Shown here: in pieces, positions 10,129 to 17,807 of the stretch | Numbering within the stretch: the first letter of the stretch is position 1 | Layout: every line of letters begins with the position of its first letter | Source of the DNA: a virus | Reading direction: 5' to 3' (one strand) | DNA: 20,957 nucleotides | Virus record (IMG/VR): IMGVR_UViG_3300047457_000778 | Coordinates: 1 to 20,957 of that record | Notes under the pieces: generated by a model | Told to the model about the DNA's origin: nothing | Databases searched by the model: none | The model's input: the letters and a program-made list of their open reading frames with translations, nothing else | Translations under genes and position numbers: made by a program

Positions 10129-13100
10129 CTACGATGGTTGCCTGTACTTTATGTGGAGTATTGGCAAATGACTTACGTTCTCCACGGTTATTTCAGTTGA
10201 TCCAGATTGTTCCTGAGCAGTTATGGTTCTGCTGAGTTCAAGGTATTGGAACTCTGGTAAACCACTAAGGGCAGTATTTGATGCGGTATCTCCGTCGATA
10301 CCATCGAACATATTCTTGACTTGATATATTCCATTGTTGTTCGGAGATCCACTTATCCTGATGTAAGATCCCGCCGTGATTCCTATGTTGTTCGTACCAC
10401 CAAACAATCGAACATCACTCGCAACCTTATATGCAAGTAGATTCTTTGAACCAGATCCTACGGGATTTATGAATCTCAAGTTGATGGTTGGTTCTGGCTG
10501 TCCTTGTTCTCCTGGAAGTGGTGCGGCTGGTGCTGGAATTCTGTAATCGTTTACAGAAGATAAGAACTGAAATGTTTGATTGAATGCTGCTACCGCTCCA
10601 TTATGCTGGTATGTTGTTGATACTACTCTTCCACTGAACATGGAAACTGGGAATTTATTTTTAAAACGTATTTGGTTTCCATTTGCCTCTGAACCAAGAT
10701 ACTCCATGGTAATGTTTTTACATGTTATGATTGATGGTAGCGTAGTTGAACTTGCAGGATCTATTCTCTCGGCAGAAGTGGATTCATTTGCCGTGGTATT
10801 TGAATTGAAAGTACATGTGCAACCTATTGCTGCCGTTTGAATCTTTGCCAATTTAGATGCATCAATAGGAGTAACCATGTCCATTATAGAAGTTCCATTG
10901 AGAACATTCGATAATGATAATCCATCTATCTCTGCCCTATTGAACTGTACAAATGTATGATGTGGCGACTTCCTAAATGAGAACTGATTGCTTGTTATGG
11001 ATTGAGTTACTTGAGATTCCCTGCTGTTGAAGGCAATGTATGCGAACTTCTTGTAGAAGTCTGTATAATGATTACCTTCTTCATCAATATCGAAATCAGG
11101 TAAAGGTAATCCGTCTTCACCAAATTGTTGTGGTTCTGCCGCTATGTACTTGAACTCTGCCATAGATGTTCCAGGAACACTCTTTCCGTGGAGTATCAAT
11201 GACATGGTTAGACCATTGTTTTTTCTAGCCTTGTTTAGATAAATGGTCGATATATTTGTGATGTCTAGAGAGTTTCTAGTCCCATTTGATGAACTCAAGA
11301 TAAAATCTGCCACTCCTCCAGTCACATAGACACCACCTTGATTACCTACACCAAAGGTATTTCCAATGATTTCGGTGTTTACACTTGAACCTATCTCTGG
11401 ACTACTATTGGGGTCCGTTACCTCTTCTATCCTTTCTAGGTAGTTTGGTATCTGTATCAAATCAGACGATGGGTATATTCCATCTGGTCCATGAGTTGTT
11501 CCAGCAGAGTTGTCTAGATGATCTTTTCTACTCCAAGACATTTCCTTGGTAATGTCCGTGGTGCTAAGTCTTACTGTAATAGGATGGTTTAAGATTGGTG
11601 TTGGTGGGGTTCCAGTCTCACCTTGTTCTGGTCCGGGCGTAGTTTCTTCCTCGACTTCTCTAAAATCGTAGATTATAACACTACCAGGAACATCAGTTCT
11701 AAATCTTGGGGAAATCCAATATGTTTGTCCACCTTCAGAAAGCCATTTTTCAAATCCATGTGTTTCTGTTATTGGTGTATTCTGACTTGTAGTGGGGAAT
11801 AATCTAGCCTGTGGATTTTGTTTGTTTTCTGCATTGCTGTAACTTCTTTGGATGAGTGATGGTCGCATTGCCATAGACGATTCTTTTGCATTTATTTCCT
11901 GTGTAGTACTTTCCACTCCGTCGTATCTAAATGAACCGCCTATCTCCCCATCTTTACCAAACACACAATCTTTTACTATGATATTTCCGTGTTGTCCTCT
12001 TGAAACAATGAATATCGCAGCAGCAACACCAGAAGATGCCACAAAACTACAATCATCGAATACTACGTCTCGCATTACACAGGCGTTGGTTGATCCGCTT
12101 ACTGGTAATTCATCATAAATAGACCACATAGTTTCATAGATTGGAATTGGGTTGTCTACAAATTGCTGTCCGATAGAGTTTAAAATAGTTTTGCCTGGAT
12201 CTAAAAATTGGCCTATTGTGTTTGTTATTCCTGGCACAGAACCACCCGATATGAATGGACCTTGAGACCAGTAATCACTTGCCTTTATGTTTTTGAAAAT
12301 GGAATTTCTTGATCTATTTCCTTGTCCAGGAAATATCTGAAGTGCATCTGCATGTCCTCTGTCAGTTACCCTTTCCCCGCTGAATCCTAAACCATAGAAA
12401 TCTCTATCCAAATTAAACGCTATATTTATTGGGTGTCCGACTGAATCTTTTGCAGTCATATTTACTATACAACCAACATCCCTTATTCCATCTTCAGTCC
12501 ATTTTTCGACATGAACATTGTTGAACAAGTAAAACGATGTATTTTTTGAAATGTTTCCAATGTAAGTCAATGTGCATCCGACCATACACCCAGCACCAAA
12601 ATCTACACCCGCAAATAAGGTTTGTGTGTGTCTTGATTCGAAATTTTGTCCCTCAAAAAACTTGTCTGTCTCATCATCATCATTAGCCCAATTTGGGTTG
12701 AAAGTCCAACCACTATGTCGATAAAGCCATTCGGATCTTCTAAAACGATAATCTTGTGTTGATTCTCCTGGAACTTTCGCCTGTGAAAAATTAAGTTCGG
12801 GGGGTATGATGTTTCCATAAACATCTAAAACTGGATCTACCCTGACATAGGAATCACTTACTTTTTCCCAATCAAACAACCTCTGAAAATTTGCAGTCAT
12901 AAAACAGTTTTCTATAAGCAAATGTTTTGCAGTTATGCCTGTTACCTGGTATGTTTTTCCATTCGCCGTATTTACAAAAGTTTTACTAAGAGGTGCTGTT
13001 AGTTTAAATATTCTTTGATCATCTGACTCTAAGTTTTCTTGTTGACTAATATTTAAGTTTAAAAATCTATATTTATTCAGTGCAAGACCACCACTATTTC

Positions 13101-13902
13101 CTTTTTTGAGGATGTTTACATTGCTGTTCTGAAATGGTGTTATGGTGACATATCTTTTTAAATTGTTTAGTTTGTTTGCTGTTGTTTGAAATGTTGATAT
13201 TCCATTGGTTCCTAGTTCGTAGTCAACCGTGTTTCCACTTCCATCATCCATTAAATACAATATTGTTCCATCAACTTGCTTACCCGTGCCGCCAGCAGCG
13301 ACAAGAGCAGATTCCATTGTTCTTTTTGGAAAATCTGGAGATGTTCCTGGATTTAAGTCATCTCCATTTATGATGTTGATGTAAAATTCTTTTCTCGGAA
13401 GAGTTTTGTTGAAATTGGTGGCAAAAAAGAATGAGAAGTGTCCAAACTTTAGATTTCTAACTGCTCTTGTCACCAGAACGTTTCCATCCATAACCTCACC
13501 TTGAAGAACTTGAGGCCAACCAGATACTGGAAATATTTTTGCACGAAGTTCATTCATTTCTCTATCTGGAGAGTTTGGAGGGATGGTGAAGTTGTAACAA
13601 GTAACACCAGCACTTTCATTATATTCCATCTCGGTGACTATTTGAATGTCCCCCTTGTTCATCTGAAACTCAACTCTGTCTATGCCAGATATGTGATAGG
13701 CAAGCAAAGGTATCTTAGTAGGAACATCATAGTCTTTGAATAAAGGTGCTACCCATCTTGCTATGGTGTGATTGTGGTATGCTATGTGGTTTGGATCACC
13801 GACTTGTGATAGTGTATTATCAAAGTTGGCATCATAGTCTGGCCAGTTTATTATTTCATCTCCTGTAAAAATTCCAGGAGGATTAGATGGTATTGCGCTC
13901 AT
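10129..13902 (-). CDS. Giant beta-helix tail fibre / spike protein (1257 aa)
   Basis: A very long probable tail spike. Residues about 46-155 form an Ig-like domain beginning TIARWVAPLFKDYDVP then LLAYHISGIDRVEFQM, matching the start of the 7854 protein. From 172, EFYINIINGDDLNPGTSPDF then KRTMESALVAAGG form a beta-helix cap, followed by hundreds of residues of short strands with Asn and Cys turns (e.g. HLLIENCFM, FDDCSFV), typical of a right-handed parallel beta-helix. A Pro/Glu/Gly linker (about 745-760) and a further beta-rich region of about 480 residues follow. No catalytic motif is assigned. The last 15 residues lie in the 48-bp repeat. A GAGGA lies seven bases before the ATG, 37 bases after the previous stop, so it is the second gene of the minus operon. 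Confidence 0.75.
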   Translation of the reverse strand: MSAIPSNPPGIFTGDEIINWPDYDANFDNTLSQVGDPNHIAYHNHTIARWVAPLFKDYDVPTKIPLLAYHISGIDRVEFQMNKGDIQIVTEMEYNESAGVTCYNFTIPPNSPDREMNELRAKIFPVSGWPQVLQGEVMDGNVLVTRAVRNLKFGHFSFFFATNFNKTLPRKEFYINIINGDDLNPGTSPDFPKRTMESALVAAGGTGKQVDGTILYLMDDGSGNTVDYELGTNGISTFQTTANKLNNLKRYVTITPFQNSNVNILKKGNSGGLALNKYRFLNLNISQQENLESDDQRIFKLTAPLSKTFVNTANGKTYQVTGITAKHLLIENCFMTANFQRLFDWEKVSDSYVRVDPVLDVYGNIIPPELNFSQAKVPGESTQDYRFRRSEWLYRHSGWTFNPNWANDDDETDKFFEGQNFESRHTQTLFAGVDFGAGCMVGCTLTYIGNISKNTSFYLFNNVHVEKWTEDGIRDVGCIVNMTAKDSVGHPINIAFNLDRDFYGLGFSGERVTDRGHADALQIFPGQGNRSRNSIFKNIKASDYWSQGPFISGGSVPGITNTIGQFLDPGKTILNSIGQQFVDNPIPIYETMWSIYDELPVSGSTNACVMRDVVFDDCSFVASSGVAAAIFIVSRGQHGNIIVKDCVFGKDGEIGGSFRYDGVESTTQEINAKESSMAMRPSLIQRSYSNAENKQNPQARLFPTTSQNTPITETHGFEKWLSEGGQTYWISPRFRTDVPGSVIIYDFREVEEETTPGPEQGETGTPPTPILNHPITVRLSTTDITKEMSWSRKDHLDNSAGTTHGPDGIYPSSDLIQIPNYLERIEEVTDPNSSPEIGSSVNTEIIGNTFGVGNQGGVYVTGGVADFILSSSNGTRNSLDITNISTIYLNKARKNNGLTMSLILHGKSVPGTSMAEFKYIAAEPQQFGEDGLPLPDFDIDEEGNHYTDFYKKFAYIAFNSRESQVTQSITSNQFSFRKSPHHTFVQFNRAEIDGLSLSNVLNGTSIMDMVTPIDASKLAKIQTAAIGCTCTFNSNTTANESTSAERIDPASSTTLPSIITCKNITMEYLGSEANGNQIRFKNKFPVSMFSGRVVSTTYQHNGAVAAFNQTFQFLSSVNDYRIPAPAAPLPGEQGQPEPTINLRFINPVGSGSKNLLAYKVASDVRLFGGTNNIGITAGSYIRISGSPNNNGIYQVKNMFDGIDGDTASNTALSGLPEFQYLELSRTITAQEQSGSTEITVENVSHLPILHIKYRQPS
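10130..10177 (-). repeat. 48-bp direct repeat, copy B
   Basis: Identical to 9487-9534. It encodes the last 15 residues of the 1257-residue fibre plus the start of its TAG stop. Flanking bases diverge at once on both sides, so the repeat is sharply bounded. Confidence 0.97.
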
Positions 13903-13939
13903 GATTGTATCCTCAGAAAATTCATTTCACCGCTCAGAC

Positions 13940-15529
13940 TCAAGTTCCGATGTACGACAAGGTGCATCCCGTATTGGCTGCAACAAAGATATTGCTTGTA
14001 TTGTTCGTTTCTATGAACAACTGATCTCCCGCATCAAGTGGGAATCCTACCGTTGCAACCTGATTGTTGAAGCCAACCCTGATTATTCCCTGATTGCCAG
14101 AGGCACTCTTGAGATGTACACCGCTCTGAAGTGCTTGATTTCCCAATGCCACGGCAGAGGTGACGTTTATACTTCCATATGTTCCGCCAGTTGGCTGTGC
14201 AATATTCTGAACATCAACTTTCAACATCTTTATACCATTGGTCGTTGATGTCAGAGAGGACGATGCCGCAGAACCAAATGCAGTGCTCAAAGTTGAAACA
14301 CTGGTAGAAAGACTGCTCATGCTGGTAGCAAGGGATGATGCGCTTCCCTCGACCACCTTTAGTTGGCTGTTACCGTCAAAACTAAATGCTGGTTGGTTTG
14401 AAACTGATACGCTTCCAGTGACTGCAACACTATCCGTGCTTGATGACAAACCTCTTATGTCAAGATCACTTGCGGTAACTGTTATTGGAATGAATCCAGT
14501 TCCAGTGTATCCGTGAACTTGTAGGACTTGGGATGCTTGTGTTGCATTTGAAGCGCAGACACCAGCAATTGTGATGGTTGATCCTATGTTCAGAGTAAGA
14601 CCAAGACCTCCTACATCTGCCGTGACTGAAATGGATCCCGCGGCTAGATACACTGCCAATGCGCCAGTGCTGTCAACAAGCAGGGGTAACTTGGTGTCAT
14701 AGTTGTTTATGTTCGTGAGACCATGTAGGAAGGTGTTTACAGGCCATGCACCAGATAGACCCACGACACGGACTGTATCTTCAAGAGTACCATCTGGTTC
14801 TGATATCAGCATAGACAAAAGACTGGCAGCACTAGATTGCTTTTCTGCTCCCCTTGTGGCTTTCAAAGATCTTATTTGAAAGCCACCATCCAGGGTGACA
14901 TTAGTATGGTAAGGACCACTACTTCCATCGTTTACTGAAACTTCATTAGTTACTGAAACGGAATCTCTAGTACCAGATAGTCCGCGAATGTCAAACGAAG
15001 TTCCTGTGACAGCAATAGGCCATCCGCCAGAGTAACCAACAACTCTGACTATATCAATGCTTCCACCCGTCAGAGATGGATCTCCCGCTGTCACGGATCC
15101 AGCACTGAGGTTTCTGATATCTAGATCGGTAGCAGTCACACCCACAGGCCATCCACCAGAGTATCCAATCACTCTCACTATATCTACCGTCGATGTGGAG
15201 GGACTTCCAGCGGTTACTGATCCCGCTGTTAGGTTCCTGATGTCCAGATCGGTTGCAGTCACGCCAACGGGTTGAGTGACCGATACGGTTCCAGCGACAG
15301 TAACCGTGCTTCCAATGCTTGATACCGAAACCGTTGGATTGTTCAGCACATTCACTGGAAGTGGAGAAGATGATGTAACTCTATTGGCACTTCCCGTTAC
15401 TCCAGGCGTTCCATATGCCAACTTGACTACTTGGAAGTGATTCCCCTCGGTTGCCACATAGTCCGTGGCTACTATTGCCTCTCCAGAAAATCCCTGAACT
15501 GCTATATTGTTGTCGGTATCAAAAGCCAT
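13940..15529 (-). CDS. Repeat-containing virion structural protein (529 aa)
   Basis: A Ser/Thr/Val/Gly-rich, almost Cys-free protein of a type common in T4-like phages of aquatic bacteria and annotated as structural. The N-terminal 60 residues (MAFDTDNNIAVQGFSGEA..., HFQVVKLAYG, SSPLPVNV) are followed by tandem modules of about 42 residues: 87-127 and 128-170 both contain PVGVTATDLDIRNL and a VRVxGYSGGW end. Degenerate copies start near 171 (PIAVTGTSFDIRGL) and again later (PITVTASDLDIRGL). The C-terminus (LDAGDQLFIETNN, ANTGCTLSYIGT) looks like a capping beta domain. It is first in the minus late operon, with an AAAAGGA site eight bases upstream and a perfect TATAAATA box. Precise virion role unknown (fibre, decoration or baseplate). 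Confidence 0.75.
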   Translation of the reverse strand: MAFDTDNNIAVQGFSGEAIVATDYVATEGNHFQVVKLAYGTPGVTGSANRVTSSSPLPVNVLNNPTVSVSSIGSTVTVAGTVSVTQPVGVTATDLDIRNLTAGSVTAGSPSTSTVDIVRVIGYSGGWPVGVTATDLDIRNLSAGSVTAGDPSLTGGSIDIVRVVGYSGGWPIAVTGTSFDIRGLSGTRDSVSVTNEVSVNDGSSGPYHTNVTLDGGFQIRSLKATRGAEKQSSAASLLSMLISEPDGTLEDTVRVVGLSGAWPVNTFLHGLTNINNYDTKLPLLVDSTGALAVYLAAGSISVTADVGGLGLTLNIGSTITIAGVCASNATQASQVLQVHGYTGTGFIPITVTASDLDIRGLSSSTDSVAVTGSVSVSNQPAFSFDGNSQLKVVEGSASSLATSMSSLSTSVSTLSTAFGSAASSSLTSTTNGIKMLKVDVQNIAQPTGGTYGSINVTSAVALGNQALQSGVHLKSASGNQGIIRVGFNNQVATVGFPLDAGDQLFIETNNTSNIFVAANTGCTLSYIGT

Positions 15530-15561
15530 TTTTGGTTCCTTTTTGATTCTATTGTACTTCT

Positions 15562-15569
15562 TATTTATA
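15562..15569 (-). promoter_or_regulatory. T4-type late promoter TATAAATA
   Basis: A perfect TATAAATA on the minus strand, the consensus late box of T4, ends 33 bases before the ATG of the 529-residue structural gene. A start about six bases after the box leaves a leader that retains the AAAAGGA ribosome site. It should drive the whole minus operon down to 9486. Confidence 0.8.
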
Positions 15570-15573
15570 CTAC

Positions 15574-15600
15574 TTGACTAGACCATACATAGTGTACAAT
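15574..15600 (+). promoter_or_regulatory. Possible early promoter for gp33
   Basis: TTGACT (15574-15579) and TACAAT (15595-15600) are 15 bp apart, slightly short for sigma70. The predicted transcription start, about 15607, is one base before the gp33 ATG, which would make the message leaderless and fits the lack of a ribosome site there. Confidence 0.4.
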
Positions 15601-15607
15601 CTTCATC

Positions 15608-15823
15608 ATGATAGACCCCACACAGATATCCAACCTCATTGAACGCATGGTCGCCGCAAGGAAAATATCCTATATGGATGCCGTTCTTGAGGTCTGCGAG
15701 GAGCATTCAGTCGATGCTTCCATGGTCGCAAGGCATCTGTCAAAACCAATCATTGAAAACATCCAAAGGGAGGCAATGGAGGTCAATCTCCTGCCAAAAG
15801 GAAAATCTTTACCCTTTGCTTGA
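15608..15823 (+). CDS. 33: Late promoter transcription accessory protein (gp33-like)
   Basis: In T4, gp33 bridges host RNA polymerase (beta flap) and the DNA-bound sliding clamp to activate late promoters. This 71-residue protein matches the short gp33 form I know from cyanophages: ISYMDAVLEVCEEHSVD (about 20-36), a helical middle, then IQREAMEVNLLPKGKSLPF at the end. The C-terminal hydrophobic/basic tail could be the clamp-binding segment, by analogy with T4. It lies directly upstream of gp32, a linkage usual in this phage group. The ATG is the first start in the frame after an in-frame TAG, and no ribosome site precedes it. Its TGA overlaps the TTGACA of the gp32 promoter. Identification from pattern and synteny. 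Confidence 0.75.
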   Translation: MIDPTQISNLIERMVAARKISYMDAVLEVCEEHSVDASMVARHLSKPIIENIQREAMEVNLLPKGKSLPFA

Positions 15824-15847
15824 CATATGCCAAACACATAGTAAACT
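15820..15847 (+). promoter_or_regulatory. Probable sigma70-type promoter for gp32
   Basis: A perfect TTGACA (15820-15825) overlaps the gp33 stop codon. After a 16-bp spacer comes TAAACT (15842-15847), four of six matches to TATAAT. A start near 15854 would give a leader of about 40 bases with the AAAGGAG site. Confidence 0.5.
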
Positions 15848-15894
15848 CAGTATACAGTCAGACTCAGTACACACCGTTCAAAGGAGAACACACG

Positions 15895-16827
15895 ATGTCA
15901 GATTTCGCAAGTTTCAAGAAGAGTTCAAAGTCAAACCTTGGCAAGATCGCCAAGGAACTTGAGAAGGTCACGAAGGGTGGGGGAGAGAACTCCTACAAGG
16001 ATGACCGAATGTGGCAGCCAGAGGTGGATAAGACAGGCAATGGATATGCGGTGATCCGCTTCCTACCCGCTCCACCGAACGAGGATCTTCCATGGGTTCG
16101 CATCTTCACCCACGGCTTCCAAGCCAAGGGTGGTTGGTACATTGAGAACTGCCCAACAACGATTGGTCAGAAGTGTCCTGTCTGCGAAGCCAACAACGAA
16201 CTTTGGAACAGCGGCAATGACGATGACAAGAATATTGCCCGTGACCGCAAGCGCAAGTTGTCCTATATCAGCAACATCCTTGTAGTAGATGATCCCGTCA
16301 ATCCTTCCAACAACGGCAAGGTCTTCCTCTACCGCTACGGCAAGAAGATCTTCGACAAGATCAACGACAAGATGAATCCTCAGTTCAACGATGAGGATCC
16401 CGTCAATCCATTCGATTTCTGGCAGGGTGCAAACTTCAAGTTGAAGATCCGTCAGGTCGAGGGCTACAGAAACTATGACAAGTCTGAGTTCTCGGCATCC
16501 TCCCCGTTGCTTGATGGAAACGACAAGGAACTTGAGGCATTGTGGCGCAAGGAGTACTCGCTACAGGATTTCGTAAAGCCAGATCAGTTCAAGCCCCACG
16601 GAGAACTCAAGACCAAGTTCCAATCCGTAATCAATGGTTCCAACTCGGCAAAGGCAGAGGATATGGATCTCAACGAGGAGGAAGAGGACAATACTCAGAA
16701 GAAGTTCACTCCGAAGTTCCCCGCCAAGGAAGCGAAGAATCCTGGTCGTGAGGTGAAGTCAAAGGTGGAAGAGGATGGCGATGATGATGCGCTGGACTAC
16801 TTCAAGAGACTTGCCGACGAATCTTGA
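15895..16827 (+). CDS. 32: Single-stranded DNA binding protein (gp32-like)
   Basis: Coats single-stranded DNA during phage replication, recombination and repair, and contacts the other replisome proteins. The protein is 310 residues, close to T4 gp32 (301). The start is set by AAAGGAG eight bases before the ATG; the frame is open 75 bases further upstream but has no ribosome site there. Visible parts: an N-terminal basic stretch (FKKSSKSNL, 7-15) that would serve cooperative binding; an OB-fold core with GYAVIRFLP (50-58); zinc ligands H73, C86, C94 and C97, matching the H-C-C-C set of T4 gp32 (12- and 2-residue gaps conserved, the middle gap 7 instead of 9); aromatic-rich IRQVEGYRNYDKS; and an acidic C-terminal tail (LNEEEED, VEEDGDDDALDYF) for partner binding. 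Confidence 0.93.
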   Translation: MSDFASFKKSSKSNLGKIAKELEKVTKGGGENSYKDDRMWQPEVDKTGNGYAVIRFLPAPPNEDLPWVRIFTHGFQAKGGWYIENCPTTIGQKCPVCEANNELWNSGNDDDKNIARDRKRKLSYISNILVVDDPVNPSNNGKVFLYRYGKKIFDKINDKMNPQFNDEDPVNPFDFWQGANFKLKIRQVEGYRNYDKSEFSASSPLLDGNDKELEALWRKEYSLQDFVKPDQFKPHGELKTKFQSVINGSNSAKAEDMDLNEEEEDNTQKKFTPKFPAKEAKNPGREVKSKVEEDGDDDALDYFKRLADES

Positions 16828-16950
16828 TTTATACATATTGGTGTTCGCCCCTGGTCTTCTCACTGAGTCGGTCATGGGAGCAGTGCAAGCGTCTCATTAC
16901 GCTATTCACTGCGCGTCGGGATGATATCCTTACGAGGAACTTCGCTACCG

Positions 16951-16986
16951 GATCGTGAGAGTAAAAACTCTCACGATCTTTTTTTT
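16951..16986 (+). terminator. Strong intrinsic terminator downstream of gp32
   Basis: GATCGTGAGAGT (16951-16962) pairs perfectly with ACTCTCACGATC (16967-16978) around AAAA, followed by eight Ts. The stop codon and last residues of the opposite-strand GIY-YIG gene lie inside the right arm. Confidence 0.93.
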
Positions 16987-17456
16987 GCTTCGCGCCAAGC
17001 CTTCTTCTGAGCATTGATTCTGTCTTTATTTGCTTTGCGCCAATCCCTCTGCCTAGCATTTATTATGTCTTTATTTTCTTGAAAATAAGCCTTATTTGCC
17101 TTTCTCCAAGCCCTCTTCCGAGCCTTTTCCCTATCATTACGCTCCTTCTTACTTAGACCCTTTGACCACCCTTCCCCACCTATGGTCACATTATATCCAC
17201 CTAGACTCTTATATGTCCTGTAGAGCCAGATGTAGTGATGCTCCATGTAGTTTAGCGTGTGTAGTTCGTCTTCGGACTCGTACAGCATCTCTATAGTGAA
17301 CGAATCAATACCATGCTTCTTAATCGCGTGGTGCAATGGGAACTTTGGATTGTTGGAAATGCAGATATGTTCTTGCCAGCGTTTATCTAGGGTTCTACTG
17401 GTATATCCCACATAGACTGGCTTGGAGTCTCTACGAACGAGATAGATATGGTGCAT
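16971..17456 (-). CDS. GIY-YIG homing endonuclease
   Basis: A free-standing site-specific nuclease that probably promotes its own spread by cutting related genomes lacking it. Start chosen at MHHIYLV because AAAGGA lies six bases before it; the frame extends 32 codons further upstream without such a site. Of 161 residues, 4-17 hold the GIY-YIG signature as IYLV...YVG, followed by R26 and H30 (RWQEH), the metal-binding glutamate in LNYMEHHYI (E72), and GGYNVTIGGEGW (86-97). The C-terminus (108-161) has three basic repeats (RKRAWRKANK, ARQRDWRKANK, AQKKAWREAKK), a DNA-binding arrangement usual in these enzymes. It is inserted opposite to its neighbours, just downstream of gene 32, where T4 carries its own GIY-YIG gene, segG. 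Confidence 0.88.
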   Translation of the reverse strand: MHHIYLVRRDSKPVYVGYTSRTLDKRWQEHICISNNPKFPLHHAIKKHGIDSFTIEMLYESEDELHTLNYMEHHYIWLYRTYKSLGGYNVTIGGEGWSKGLSKKERNDREKARKRAWRKANKAYFQENKDIINARQRDWRKANKDRINAQKKAWREAKKRS

Positions 17457-17484
17457 GGATTGTCCTTTTCTAATCTGTGCCATG

Positions 17485-17515
17485 CCCCTGGGTGGTCCAA
17501 CACCGCAGGGGTTTT
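17485..17515 (+). terminator. Probable intrinsic terminator upstream of the 17598 gene
   Basis: CCCCTG (17485-17490) pairs with CAGGGG (17506-17511), with an inner GGTG/CACC stem and one bulged G, followed by TTTTC on the plus strand. It lies in the 5' leader of the GIY-YIG gene on the minus strand, where no T-run follows. It may be a backup or ancestral terminator of the gp32 unit. Confidence 0.6.
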
Positions 17516-17597
17516 CTATATCTATTGATTGTATATCTTTGAAACAACTCAAGAGGCAGTTTTATTTCCAAAGATATCTTCCCATAAATAGGATTGA

Positions 17598-17807
17598 ATG
17601 AAGAAGACAAAGAAACAGTTTCTAGACTCGCTCAAAGCCATCCTCAATGGAGATGATGCGCTCAAGAAAGAGCGTACAAAGATGCTGATAGACAATGGAT
17701 TCTTCGCACTTTCAGAAAAGGATAAGGAATCTTTGTTCATGGAACCAAAGCCCAAATCCACCAAAAGAAAGAAATCAAATGCAGAAGCGGAAGAAAAAAC
17801 TATCTGA
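17598..17807 (+). CDS. Small lysine-rich protein of unknown function
   Basis: A 69-residue protein, not recognised. It starts MKKTKKQFLDSLKAIL, has a helical middle (KERTKMLIDNGFFALSEKDK) and a basic/acidic tail (STKRKKSNAEAEEKTI). No cysteine pairs or membrane segment. AGGA lies just upstream of the ATG but overlaps a CATAAATA string (17583-17590), so the promoter is uncertain. It is first in a four-base-style overlapping run with the next two genes, ending in the PD-(D/E)XK exonuclease, which suggests a DNA-metabolism role at most by association. Confidence 0.65.
   Translation: MKKTKKQFLDSLKAILNGDDALKKERTKMLIDNGFFALSEKDKESLFMEPKPKSTKRKKSNAEAEEKTI

Noticed and set aside
9487-10177. Diversity-generating retroelement or prophage att sites
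   Set aside because: No reverse transcriptase or integrase in the window, and the two copies are identical, with no adenine-directed variation.
14238-14516. Plus-strand ORFs opposite the 529- and 1257-residue genes (also 15057-15275, 10002-10235, 13901-14248)
   Set aside because: They mirror long minus-strand genes with clear domain structure and ribosome sites.
16828-16950. tRNA gene
   Set aside because: No cloverleaf, no T-loop consensus and no anticodon arm can be drawn.
16829-17059. Minus-strand 76-residue ORF overlapping the GIY-YIG 3' end
   Set aside because: No ribosome site, overlaps a well-supported gene in another frame, and spans the terminator hairpin.
17583-17590. CATAAATA as a late promoter for the 17598 gene
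   Set aside because: A start about six bases downstream would remove the ribosome site and fall at the ATG; the gene is more likely read from elsewhere.
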